NCBI RefSeq assembly: GCF_902167145.1
Contig: NC_050097.1
Coordinates: 172,700,923-172,764,922 of the forward strand
Direction: 5' to 3'
From: Zea mays
Taxonomy: Eukaryota > Streptophyta > Magnoliopsida > Poales > Poaceae
Length of the DNA: 64,000 nt
The notes below the pieces were generated by a model. The model did not search any database. It was not told the origin of the DNA and was given only the letters and a program-made list of their open reading frames with translations. Position 1 is the stretch's first letter; the number at the start of each line of letters is the position of its first letter. This document shows positions 55,050-64,000 of the stretch, in pieces. Both the position numbers and the translations under genes were made by a program.

Positions 55050-57937
55050 ATGATGAATACACACAAAACTCATGAGTCTCTGGCCACGGACAGTTCGGCT
55101 TCCAAGGCCGGATGGTCTGGTCTTTCACAAAAGGGTTCGGACTTTAAGACCGAACATACATCACAGCAAAAGGACAGTATTACAGATGATCCGGTCCCCG
55201 AGACCGGAGAGTCCACCGTCACACAAAGATCTTCTAATTCCTCTGTGGGAAACATAATAGAGGAATTCAGAGATCTTGATAAACTAGGACAGGGGTTTAC
55301 ATCGGCCGATCCTTTGGAGGAGATTGACATAGGAGATGGTAAAACTCCAAGGCCGACTTTTGTAAACAAGACCCTGGAGACCGATCCTAGAGATGAGATG
55401 ATCGGTCTATTGAAGGAATATTCAGATTGCTTTGCTTGGAATTATACTGAAATGCCTGGATTAAACCGAGAGATCGTAGAGCATCGGCTGCCTATTAAAT
55501 CTGGTTTCAGACCTTTCAAGCAAAGAGCTAGAACATTTCGTCCAGATCTTCTCCCACGCATCAAGGACGAAATCCACCGGCTGCTAGAAGCTGATTTTAT
55601 CAGACCTTGCAGATACGCAGAGTGGGTCTCCAATATTGTGCCGGTGGAGAAGAAGGAGTCAGGTAAACTTAGAGTATGCATTGATTTTCGCAATTTAAAT
55701 AGAGCAACTCCTAAAGACGAATATCCCATGCCCATAGCCGACACATTAATCAATAATGCATCAGGAAATAGAATTATTAGCTTCCTTGATGGTAATGCCG
55801 GATATAATCAGATTTTTATGGCCGAAGAAGATGCGTCTAAAACGGCCTTTATATGTCCAGGCTTCATTGGTTTATTTGAGTGGGTTGTCATGACATTTGG
55901 TCTGAAAAATGCTGGTGCTACTTATCAGAGGGCTATGAATTTGATCTTCCATGAATTGTTAGGAAACACTGTGGAAGTTTACATTGATGATATTGTAGTC
56001 AAATCGGTTGAGTTTAGTTCTCATATAGTTGATTTGCGCAAAGCCTTCGATAAAATGCGTCAGTATGGTTTGAAAATGAACCCACGTAAATGTGCTTTTG
56101 GAGTGTCGGCTGGTAAGTTTTTAGGATTTGTCATACATGAACATGGTATAGAGATAGACCCTGACCGAATCAAGTCTATTCGGAATGTGGGACCTCCGAC
56201 CTGTAAAGTCGAGGTACAGAGGTTTCTCGGCAAGGTAAATTATTTACGAAGGTTTATTTCTAACCTAGCCGGGAAGATTGATGCGTTCACCCCTATTCTT
56301 CGGCTTAAGAATGATGCCGAATTCGCTTGGGGGGCAGAACAACAAGAAGCATTTGATCTCATCAAAAAATACTTATCTTCGGCTCCCGTATTAAAAGCAC
56401 CACGAGCAGGAGTACCATTCCAATTATACATTGCAGCTGAGGATAAGGTCATTAGGGCTGTTCTGACACAAGAAACTGAGGGGAAGGAGCATGTGGTGAC
56501 ATATCTAAGCCGAAGGTTGGTGGATGCTGAAACAAGGTACACTTTTATTGAAAAGTTATGCTTATGCTTGTTTTTTGCATGCACCAAATGTAGATGTTAT
56601 TTACTGTCTAGTCATTGCACTATTTCTGGTCAAGCCGATGTGATCAAATACATGTTGCATAACCCAATTATGAGTGGTAGAATTGGTAAGTGGGCTTATG
56701 CACTCATAGAATATGACTTGGCCTATGAACCATTGAAATCTATGAAAGGCCAAGTCATAGCGGATTTCATTGTAGAACATCGGGTTAATGATATTCATGA
56801 ACTAGACCTGTCATACCTCACTATTACTCCTTGGACTTTATATTTTGATGGATCGGTTTGCAATGAAGGGCAAGGAATTGGCATTGTGCTTGTTTCACCA
56901 AGTAATGTCTCCTTTGACTTCTCTAGCCGATTGAAAACTTATTGCACTAATAATCAAGCCGAATATGAGGCCCTCTTATTCGGTTTGGAACTCTTAAATT
57001 GTATGGGAGTAAAACATGTGAAGGCATTTGGTGATTCTCAGCTGGTCGTCCAACAGGTGTTAGAAGAATATCAGTGTTTTGATGGTACTTTAAATAGTTA
57101 CCTTGAAAAATGTTGGAGCATAGTCCATTCTTTTGACGAATTCAGTATTCGGCATATCTCTAGAGTTGAGAATCATAGAGCCAACAATTTGGCACAAGAT
57201 GCATCAGGTTATCGGATAAAGCGAGGGAGATTTCACAGCACTGAAAATCTGATAACCAGTGCAGGGCCAAATCAACAGGCCGCGGACCGTCCGCGTGAAG
57301 GCGCCGGACCGTCCGAGGTTGTCAGGAAGGTTCTCCTAGTCGATTCAGCTGATAATGAAGCCGATGCAAGTGATTGGAGAACGCCCATAACAAATTATTT
57401 ACGAAATCCCAATGTCAGGACAGATAAGAATATTCGGCGTACAGCTTTCAAGTATGTTTTGATGAGTGATGAACTCTACCGCCGAACAGTCAACGACGTC
57501 CTGCTTAAGTGCTTGGGCCCAGATGATGCTATATTAGCCATGGCCGAAGTGCATGAAGGAATTTGTGGTACCCATCAATCGGCTCCAAAGATGAAATGGC
57601 TGTTGCGAAGGTCTGGTTTTTATTGGCCTAACATGATAGCTGATTGTTTCAAGTACTACAAGGGTTGCCAAGTGTGTCAAAAATTCGGTGACCTACAGTT
57701 GGTCCCTGCAGCCGAATTACATCCTATCATCAAGCCTTGGCCTTTCAGAGGATGGGGATTAGACTTTATTGGAGAAATTCATCCTTCATCATCAAAGGGG
57801 CATCGGTTCGTGTTAGTTGCCACTGACTACTTTACCAAATGGACTGAAGCCGTTGCTCTGAAAAACATGACACACAAGGAGGTAATTGAGTTCATAACTG
57901 AGCATATATTCATAGATTTGACATTCCCCAGACCTTG
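55050..57937 (+). pseudogene. Gypsy-3 pol: RT - RNase H - second RNase H - integrase N-terminal part
   Basis: 962-codon open frame. RT: LRVCIDFRNLNRATPKDEYP (about 55670), FLDGNAGYNQIF and the catalytic YIDDIVV (about 55985). RNase H: FQLYIAAEDKVIRAVL. Second, archaeal-type RNase H: LYFDGSVCNEGQGIGIVL, NNQAEYEALLFGLELL, FGDSQLVVQQV. Integrase finger HEGICGTHQ...CQVCQKF (about 57550-57690) and first catalytic Asp GLDFIGEI. The frame ends in a TGA at 57936-57938 because of a small indel just before the second catalytic Asp. Palindrome-derived residues (ADRPREGAGPSE, 57280-57320) sit in the linker between the second RNase H and integrase. Confidence 0.9.
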
Positions 57938-58630
57938 ACTACAGATCAAGGGACTTCTTTTATGTCAAAGGAGGTACGTGAATTTGCTGAATTATACAGA
58001 ATTAAGCTGCTTAATTCATCTCCATATTATGCTCAGGCCAATGGACAGGCCGAGTCTAGTAATAGGACATTGATTAGTTTGATAAAAAAGAAGATATCTG
58101 ATAATCCTAAACATTGGCATAAGATTTTGTCTGAAGCTTTATGGGCTCATAGAATATCTAAACATAGTGCTACTAAAGTATCTCCTTTTGAGCTTGTCTA
58201 TGGGCAGGAAGCAGTATTGCCTGTGGAAATAAGTTTGAATGCTGTCAGGTTCGCCAGACAAAATGATCTAACTGTCACTGATTATTATAATTCAATGATG
58301 GATAATATTGATGAAGTGACCGACAAGAGGGTGATAGCTTTGGGAGCAATAGAAAAGGACAAGATTATGGTAGCCAGGGCCTACAATAAGAAGGTAAAAG
58401 CAAAGTCATTTCAAGTAGGGGATCTGGTGTGGAAGACCATCTTGCCTCTAAGGAATAAAGACCAGAAGTTTGGGAAATGGTCGCCAAGCTGGGAGGGTCC
58501 TTATAAAGTAAAACAGGTAATGTCTGGTAACGCCTATTTACTACAAACATTACAAGGCAAGGATTTACCAAAGGCTTTGAATGGGCGTTTCCTCAAACAG
58601 TACCATCCTAGTATGTGGCAAGATGCCTAA
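57935..58630 (+). pseudogene. Gypsy-3 integrase C-terminal part (out of frame with pol)
   Basis: It opens with TTDQGTSF (second Asp) and has QANGQAESSNRT (Glu of the D-D-E triad). The typical C-terminal GDLVWKTILPLRNKD, KWSPSWEGPYKV and LNGRFLKQYHPSMW follow, stop at 58628-58630. Complete for its length but separated from the N-terminal part by the frameshift near 57925. Confidence 0.88.
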
Positions 58631-58701
58631 GAGAACCGATGTGATCACATCGAGTTAGTTGCTTTTGGTTCGCCCAGCTCCACCAAAAGGTAGGGGGCAT
58701 A
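58631..58701 (+). promoter_or_regulatory. Gypsy-3 3' UTR and polypurine tract
   Basis: Short non-coding stretch. aaaaggtagggggcata (58685-58701) directly precedes the 3' LTR and is the plus-strand primer tract. Confidence 0.75.
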
Positions 58702-59355
58702 TATTTGAACCAAAAAAGAGCTGGCGGACGGTCCGGCCCTGAGGCCGGACGGTCCGTGGTCCGGACAGTCCGCGCCTGTGGGCCGGACGGTCCGCGCGTG
58801 CGCAGAACAGATTAGGGTTCCGAGTTTTGTGCTACGGTTGTTAGCTATATTCGCGGAATTAGCTCGGAATCAGTTGTGTAAAGGGTCCAGCCCCCCTCCT
58901 CTATAAATAGAGAGGTCTACGGCCGATTTGTAATCATCAATCGAATCAATACAACTTCTATTCGCATTTATTTCCAGTACAATTAGGAGTAGTTCTAGTC
59001 TAGTTCTAGTTTAGCCTCTCGATCCCCAAATTTTCCGCCTCTCCTCGACTCTACGTCGATTAGAGGAGTCTAGGTCGGCCGGCCCGAGCCTAGACAACCC
59101 CTAGGATCTCTCCTCCCCGACGGGGTCCCTCCCGGGAGCGAGATCCAGGCGCCGCCGGCGATCTTCCGCCGCCCCTGCACACGCGCGGACCGTCCGGCCC
59201 CAGGGCGCGGACCGTCCGGACGTCAGGCAGGAAAACCTAGCCCCTGCGCCAGGTCGCGGACCGTCCGGCCCCAGGCCGCGGACTGTCCGCGCCTGACCAG
59301 AGAGCACCGCCGCCGGTTCTTCTTGAGTATTTGGCGCTCCGAAAAGGCGTCAACA
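58702..59355 (+). repeat. Gypsy-3 3' LTR
   Basis: 654 bp. Same as 50153-50805 except nine substitutions and one extra C. It begins TA rather than TG. TATA box near 58902. Confidence 0.92.
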
Positions 59356-59360
59356 GCGGT

Positions 59361-59569
59361 GAAGGGCGGTTGCGAAGCGTAGAGTGAGTGAGGCGGACGG
59401 CGGTCGGCTTCGTGTGAGCAGGGCTGGCAGGCAAGAACTGTTGTCCTTGCCGGCCACTGTGAGTTTAGGTGAGGGGGAGCTGCGAAGTCTTTTTGCGGGT
59501 GAGGAGCTGAGGATAATGTTGTTTAACTATAGGGAGATGGGAATTATTCCGAAGGTTGAGCCGATGTAA
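59361..59569 (+). CDS. Antisense gene exon 5, second part and stop
   Basis: Continues the Arg-rich stretch (KRRVSEADGGRLRVSRAG), then LPATVSLGEGELRSLF, and ends VEPM with TAA at 59567-59569. The intact phase across the Gypsy-3 insertion requires the left duplication copy gcggc. The right copy gcggt would give an immediate TGA. Confidence 0.75.
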
Positions 59570-59759
59570 GGTGTGATGCCCTCGCTTGTGCATATGTAAT
59601 GGCTTGTATGATGAGGTTGTGTGCCTTCGCACATTCGGCTATGCTCACGAAGGCGTTACGTATGTTGTCTGGTGTAGTTGTTGTGTTAGTCGGTTACGCG
59701 TGTAGCCGGTCTTTGCACGGACAGATTGGTGTACGCTTGTTAAGCTTCGCCCGACTGCA
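59570..59759 (+). terminator. Probable 3' UTR of the antisense gene
   Basis: Non-coding. tgtgcatatgtaatggcttgtatgatg (59589 on) has the TTGTAT/ATGTAA composition of plant polyadenylation signals. The site is not defined. Confidence 0.35.
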
Positions 59760-60255
59760 CCCTTAGGCGACTGTTGTGCAGATAGTTTTCACGGAAGACT
59801 TTGATTTGTCGCATTTGTTGTGCTAGTCCGGCTGCACCCTTAGGCGACTTTTGCATGGATAGTCTTTGCGTAAGACTTCGATTGTTCGCAATTGTTGTGC
59901 TAGTCCGGCTGCACCCTTAGGCGACTTTTGCACGGATAGTCTTCGCGTAAGACTTTGATTTTTTGCACTTGTTGTGCTGGTCCGACTGCACCCTTAGGCG
60001 ACTTCTGCACGGATAGTCTTCGCGTAAGACTTCGATTTTGCGCACTTGTTGTGCTGGTCCGGCTGCACCCTTAGGCAACTTCTGCACAGATAGTCTTTGC
60101 GTAAGACTTCGATTTTACGCACTTGTTGTGCTGGTCCGGCTGCACCCTTAGGCGACTTTTGCACGGATAGTCTTCGCGTAAGACTTCGATTTTGCGCACT
60201 TGTTGTGCTGGTCCGGCTGCACCCTTAGGCGACTTTTGCGCGGAGTTGTCGCACG
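59760..60255. repeat. 77-bp tandem array between the convergent antisense gene and pol
   Basis: Seven units marked by cacccttaggcgact at about 59759, 59837, 59915, 59991, 60067, 60145 and 60222. Each continues tttgcacggatagtcttcgc, gtaagacttcgattttg, cacttgttgtgct, ggtccggctg. Period 76-78 bp, low divergence. A minus-strand open frame through it (60071 on) is a by-product. Confidence 0.88.
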
Positions 60256-60474
60256 CGAGGGTGGCTATCGCTGAGCCTCGCGGTGACTTTGTATTGGTCG
60301 AATGTCGAAGACCGCCGACGCGGTCTTTTTTCGACGCAGGTTTTTGTGGGGGATTTTTCGCTTGTATATTACATGACTCCGCCTCGTTAAAAACCTCACC
60401 CTCCGGGAGGAAAAGAGTGCGGGCCAGAATAAAATTGTTTTCGCGAATTACAAGGGCGAACCGGCCCTGATGAG
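60256..60474. other. Gypsy-2 spacer below the pol stop
   Basis: No motif recognised. It ends at the integrase stop TGA (60475-60477 on minus). Confidence 0.4.
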
Positions 60475-61562
60475 TCAAACAAAAAATTTGCGGAGACTGT
60501 CGATGTTCCAGGAGTGCTCCAGATCTTCGCCGTTTGGCGTTGTGAGCCTGTAAGCACTGGGGGAAGCCTTCGTCTTGACAATGAAAGGGCCCTCCCACTT
60601 GGGCTCCAGCTTGCCCCTGGACTCTGTCCGAGCTGTTCGGACGAGTACGAGGTCCCCTTCGCAGAATTCTCTCGGGATGACTGCGTGGTCGCGCCATGCT
60701 TTTGTCTGGGCTTGGTATTTGTTTAGGGCCTGTAGAGCGAAGACTCGGTCTCCATCGATGAGATCCTTCGAAGTGGGCTCGTCCACGTCGGGGACGGCTG
60801 ACGGAACTGTTCGCGGGGAGCCATGTTTTATTTCTTGTGGGGTCATGGCCTCCGATCCATATAGAAGGCGGAAAGGGGTGAACCCGGTCGCCCTGCACTC
60901 AGTCGTGTTTAGCGCCCAGACCGCCTCAGGTAGCAAATCGGCCCACTTGCCCTTTTTTCGTCGAGGAGCATCTTTTTGACAGCTGTGAAAATTTTTCCAT
61001 TGGCTCGTTCCACAACTCTGTTGGATTGCGGGTGATATACTGAGGCGAAGGCAAGCTTGGTGCCAATGGAGAAGCAGAAATCCTTGAAGTCTTGGTTGTC
61101 AAACTGCTTGCCGTTGTCGACTGTTAGTTCGGATGGTACTTCGAAGCGGCAAACAATGTTTTGCCAAAAGAATTTTTGTGCAGTCTTTGATGTTATTGTG
61201 GAAACGGCCCTCGCTTCGATCCATTTGGTAAAGTATTCGACAGCGACGAAGGCGAACTTAAGGTTCCCCTGAGCCGTGGGCAGGGGCCCGACGATGTCCA
61301 GGCCCCAGCGCTGGAGAGGCCATGTGTGTGCGATCAGTTTTGTGAATTGCGAAGGGCTGCCTGATCGAGGAGAAAACTTCTGGCAGGCTTCGCAGGACCT
61401 TGCAACCCGATTTGCAGCGCAGATCATTGCGGGCCAATAGAAGCCTTGGCGGATCACTTTTGCGGCTAGGGCCCTTGGCCCTGCGTGAGAGCCGCAAGTA
61501 CCACTGTGGACTTCGCGCAAGATTTGGACGCCTTCGGTCTCGGTGACACATTTAAGCATTGG
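60475..61562 (-). pseudogene. Gypsy-2 integrase (frameshifted)
   Basis: On the minus strand the finger is HSGTCGSH...CEACQKF (about 61510-61385), and the catalytic motifs are GLDIVGPL, TVDNGKQFD and NRVVERANGK (about 61290-61000). A 1-bp loss in an A run near 60957 shifts frame. The C-terminal part (60936-60478) then reads LPEAVWALNTTECRATGFTP, GDLVLVRTARTESRG, WEGPFIVKTK and HSWNIDSLRKFFV. A TAG at 61563-61565 separates it from the RNase H part. It would insert element cDNA if whole. Confidence 0.88.
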
Positions 61563-63500
61563 CTAACTGACCCCTTTCTTGTAGAGTTGGCCCTCAATCA
61601 GCATGAAGTCCCGGCTTCGATGTTTGAGGCGCTTGGCCTTGTTGATGTCAGTTGGGTGGTAGTACCCTTGTAGGAACAGGGTTATTGGTGCCCGCCAGTC
61701 TTCGGTCATAATAAGGTTGACTATGCGGTGGCCCTCGCTGTCATTGGTTATTTGGAGCCCTTCGGGGCTCCGGACGGCTGGCGTGCCGATGACATGGTAG
61801 AACACGTCGGAGGGCAGAGACTCGCCTCTGGCGGCAGCCTTGGCCAGTGCGTCGGCCTCTTCATTCTTGGCCCGGTCCACATGCTGCAAGGTGAATCCCT
61901 TGAATTGTCTCTCGAGACTTCGGATGGCCGCGAGGTATTGCATAAGTGCGGGGTCCTTTGCTGCATAGTCTTTCTCGACTTGGCCGACAACTACCTTGGA
62001 GTCTGTTCTGATGATGCAGGTGGTGACCCCAAGGGCCCTCAGCTTGCGGAGGCCGAGGATGACTGCTTCGTATTCTGCTATATTATTTGTGCATCTGTCA
62101 GATTCCAGAGTGAAGCTGAGGCGCGCTGCATATCTGTGCTTGACCCCGACGGGTGAGGTGATGACTGCAGCGGCGCCTGCCCCCGCATGGCACCATGCAC
62201 CGTCGCAGTGGATCGTCCAAACCTTCTCTGCGGACGGGTCCGGCTGTGTTATTGGCCCAGTCCAGTCGACGACGAAGTCTGCCAGGACTTGTGACTTGAT
62301 GGCTGTCCTGGGCTCGAAATTGATGTGGTAGCCGGAGAGTTCGGCCGCCCACTTGGCAATCCTCACGGATGCTTCTGGGTTTCTGAACAATTCGCCGAGT
62401 CCCCTATCGGAGGTGACTCGGACCTTGAATGCTTCAAAATAATGGCGCAATTTGCACGAAGACATAACAACTGTGTAGGCAATCTTCTCCAGTTCTGTCA
62501 TGTTACATTTGGACGGTGTCAGCACTTCTGAGACGTAATAAACTGGGCACTGCCTGATCACGCCTTCAACTGTCTGCTCCTGCACCAGTGCCGCGCTGAC
62601 CGCATGCGGCGAAGCCGCAACATAGAGCAACAGGGGTAGCGAAGAGCCGGGGCTTGTAAGGACTGCCAACTCCGACAGGTACTGTTTTAAAGAGGCGAAG
62701 GCCGCTGCCTGCTCTGGTCCCCAAGCGAAGTCTTTTGCGCCACGGAGAGTTTTGAGGAAAGGAAGACTTCGCTCAGCGGATCTGGAGATGAATCTGTTGA
62801 GGGCGGCCAATCTGCCCGTCAGGCGCTGGACGTCTCTGGCGGACTGCGGAGGCGTCATGTTTATGATGGCCTGAATTTTGGTTGGGTTGGCCTCGATGCC
62901 GCGGTGTGATACTAGGTAGCCCAATATTTTGCCTTGGCGAACACCAAAGACGCACTTTTCCGGGTTTAGGCGGAGTCGTGCGTCTTGCATGTTCGCGAAT
63001 GTCTCGGCGAGGTCAGCGAGATGGTCCTCCTTGCTCTTGCTGGCGACAATGATGTCGTCCACATATGTGAATATATTTCTGCCAACTTGCCCTTGGAGCA
63101 CTGTTTTGGTAAGCCTGGAGAAGGTGGACCCGGCGTTCTTGAGTCCCTCCGGCATTCTGATGAAGCAATATGTGCCGAAGGGTGTTATAAAGCTGGTGCT
63201 GGCCTTGTCTTCCTCCTTCATGTATATCTGGTGGTAACCGGAGAAGCAGTCGAGGAGTGACATGACTTCGCATCCGGCCGCGCTATCGACTATGTTGTCG
63301 ATCCGCGGCAACGGGAAGTTGTCCTTTGGGCAGGCCTTGTTGAGACTGGTGAAGTCGATGCACATTCGCCACTTGCCGCTCTTTTTCTGCACCATCACAA
63401 CGTTGGAGAGCCACGTGGGGTAAGCCACCGGCTCGATGAATTTGGCTTCCAGGAGGCGGTGCACCTCTGCCTTGGCGGCCTCTATCTTCTCGTCGGACAT
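61563..63500 (-). pseudogene. Gypsy-2 RT - RNase H - second RNase H
   Basis: Minus-strand frame with MSDEKIEAAKAEVHRLLEAKF at 63500. It runs through WRMCIDFTSLNKACPKD, LLDCFSGYHQIYM, the catalytic YVDDIIVAS (about 63075) and LGYLVSHRGIEANP. RNase H is LYVAASPHAVSAALV, and the second RNase H IHCDGAWCHAGAGAAAVI, NNIAEYEAVILGL, RTDSKVVVGQV. It is open for 645 codons and ends in TAG 61563-61565. A 1-bp loss near 63525 separates it from the upstream linker. All RT and RNase H catalytic acidic residues appear present. Confidence 0.9.
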
Positions 63501-63525
63501 TTTGCGAAGCCGCTGTTTTTCGATC

Positions 63526-64000
63526 TCACCGAAGGGTCGATTCCTAAGCTGTGCTCAATTATGGATCGGCTGACCCCGACCAGGTCAAGGGCTGACCAGG
63601 CGAAGACATCTTTGTTCTTGGACAGGCAGCAGAGGAGTTTCTCCTCTTCATGCGAAGTGAGGTCTTCGCTGATAGTGACTGTCTGCTTGGGTGTGGCCTA
63701 GTCGAGGGGAACAGTCTTGGTGCCGTCGTTGCTCTGCAGTTGTGCCTTGTCGTGCTCTTTGTCGGTTGGGCTGATGGACGCTGGGACCTCGCGCTGGGCC
63801 GTGAGGCAGTGCACGTTTCTTTGTCCGGGGACGAAGTCCCGCTCTATGTTGCGCGCAGTCTGTTGATTGCCGTAGACCGCAATGGCGCCTAACGGACCTG
63901 GTATCTTCATGCATAGGTACAGTCCGTGAATGGCTGCCTCAAACTTATTGATGGAGCCCCGGCCCATGATGGCGTTGTACGGATATACCATATCCACAAT
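63526..64000 (-). pseudogene. Gypsy-2 protease C-terminus and linker to RT (partial, cut by window)
   Basis: On the minus strand YPYNAIMGRGSINKFEAAIH, then LCMKIPGPLGAIAVYGNQQ, is the conserved end of Tat-type protease. A TAG at 63698-63700 interrupts. The same frame then reads TVTISEDLTSHEEEKLLCCL and KNKDVFAWSALDLVG up to the frameshift near 63525. gag and the protease active site lie beyond 64000. Confidence 0.8.

Larger units (their letters stand above)
50153..59355 (+). mobile_element. Gypsy-3: Ty3/gypsy LTR retrotransposon nested in Gypsy-2
   Basis: LTRs 50153-50805 and 58702-59355 flank a 7.9-kb internal region with gag, protease, RT, dual RNase H and integrase on the plus strand. Flanking 5-mers are gcggc (50148-50152) and gcggt (59356-59360), 4/5 identical. 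Nine substitutions and one indel between LTRs by eye (about 1.4%) suggest roughly half a million years. Two RNase H domains suggest Tat affinity. Short GCGGACCGTCCG-type palindromes are scattered in the LTRs and in the coding linkers. One stop and four frame changes make it non-autonomous. Confidence 0.92.
40221..59569 (+). pseudogene. Antisense multi-exon gene of Gypsy-2 (PF04195-like 'putative gypsy type transposon' protein), twice interrupted
   Basis: Coding parts: 40221-40347 + 46801-48388 (exon 1), 48435-48619, 48690-49436, 49515-49823, and 49891-50152 + 59361-59569 (exon 5), stop TAA 59567-59569. There are four GT-AG introns. Total about 1,140 codons. The N-terminal domain has GLRLPAHQFVGEVLRRFNVQ followed by HQLTPNAVVALSKYVW, the pattern I know from PF04195. 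Then come a basic linker, a long Ala/Glu/Arg coiled coil (exon 3), a Pro/Ala repeat (exon 4) and an acidic segment (exon 5). Copia-2 and Gypsy-3 break exons 1 and 5. At both sites the frame rejoins once one target duplication is dropped. Independent lesions are one frameshift near 47700 and TGA 48277-48279. Function unknown. It could be a captured host gene or an old element gene. Confidence 0.85.
39268..64000 (-). mobile_element. Gypsy-2: Tat-lineage Ty3/gypsy element, 3' LTR through protease, cut by the window end
   Basis: Minus-strand element: pol at 60475-64000 and a long 3' region carrying an antisense gene (40221-59569). The purine tract is at 39883-39898 and the 3' LTR at 39268-39882. 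gag and the 5' LTR lie beyond 64000. RT is followed by two RNase H domains and integrase, as in the Tat lineage. A 0.6-kb LTR with a very long 3' region resembles Grande-type elements, an assignment from general knowledge only. Copia-2 (40348-46795) and Gypsy-3 (50153-59355) are nested in it. Without them the part in the window is about 9 kb. Confidence 0.88.

Noticed and set aside
60071..60898. 275-codon minus-strand frame overlapping integrase
   Set aside because: Its C-terminal half is translation of the 77-bp array and the rest is a shadow of the integrase frame.

Overview
The window looks like plant nuclear DNA, almost certainly maize (Zea mays) or a very close relative. It is a stack of nested LTR retrotransposons: Sirevirus-type Ty1/copia elements with palindromic CACCGGAC/GTCCGGTG-rich LTRs, and Tat-lineage Ty3/gypsy elements with two RNase H domains. 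A roughly 13 kb low-copy island holds one intact multi-exon host gene. There are no bacterial-type operons, rRNA or tRNA genes, or CRISPR arrays.

Left block (1-26178). A degenerate Sirevirus (Copia-1, minus strand, 1565-26178, 5-bp TSD matching at 4/5) has been split inside its reverse transcriptase by a Tat-type gypsy element (Gypsy-1, minus strand, 4777-20122, perfect TSD gcact). Gypsy-1 was itself hit by an 898-bp terminal-inverted-repeat element (14475-15372). Both retrotransposons carry several in-frame stops and frameshifts. The 3' LTR of Gypsy-1 carries an extra 537-bp partial LTR copy at its outer end.

Central island (26184-39267). A decayed PIF/Harbinger transposon has a transposase and a Myb/SANT-like gene on the plus strand. 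Next comes a structurally intact seven-exon gene on the minus strand (30745-33448, 352 aa) encoding a LUC7-like U1 snRNP-associated protein. A tandem-repeated relative of the 14475-15372 element begins about 110 bp upstream of its start codon. Two Helitron-like elements and two Tourist-like MITEs follow.

Right block (39268-64000, continuing past the window). A Tat-type gypsy element (Gypsy-2, minus strand) contributes its 3' LTR, a long 3' region and a degenerate pol. In the 3' region, on the strand opposite to pol, lies a spliced gene of about 1,140 codons with its own TATA box, four GT-AG introns, an N-terminal 'putative gypsy type transposon' (PF04195-like) domain, a long coiled coil, a Pro/Ala-rich segment and an acidic tail. 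This antisense gene was interrupted twice: in exon 1 by a very young gag-only Sirevirus (Copia-2, 40348-46795) and in exon 5 by a third gypsy element (Gypsy-3, plus strand, 50153-59355). The flanking duplications show where the reading frame rejoins. A 77-bp tandem array separates the 3' end of the antisense gene from the convergent 3' end of pol.

By-eye LTR divergence puts the insertions in the order Copia-1 (about 3%), Gypsy-3 (about 1.4%), Copia-2 (about 0.15%). Gypsy-1 must be younger than Copia-1, and Gypsy-2 older than both Copia-2 and Gypsy-3.
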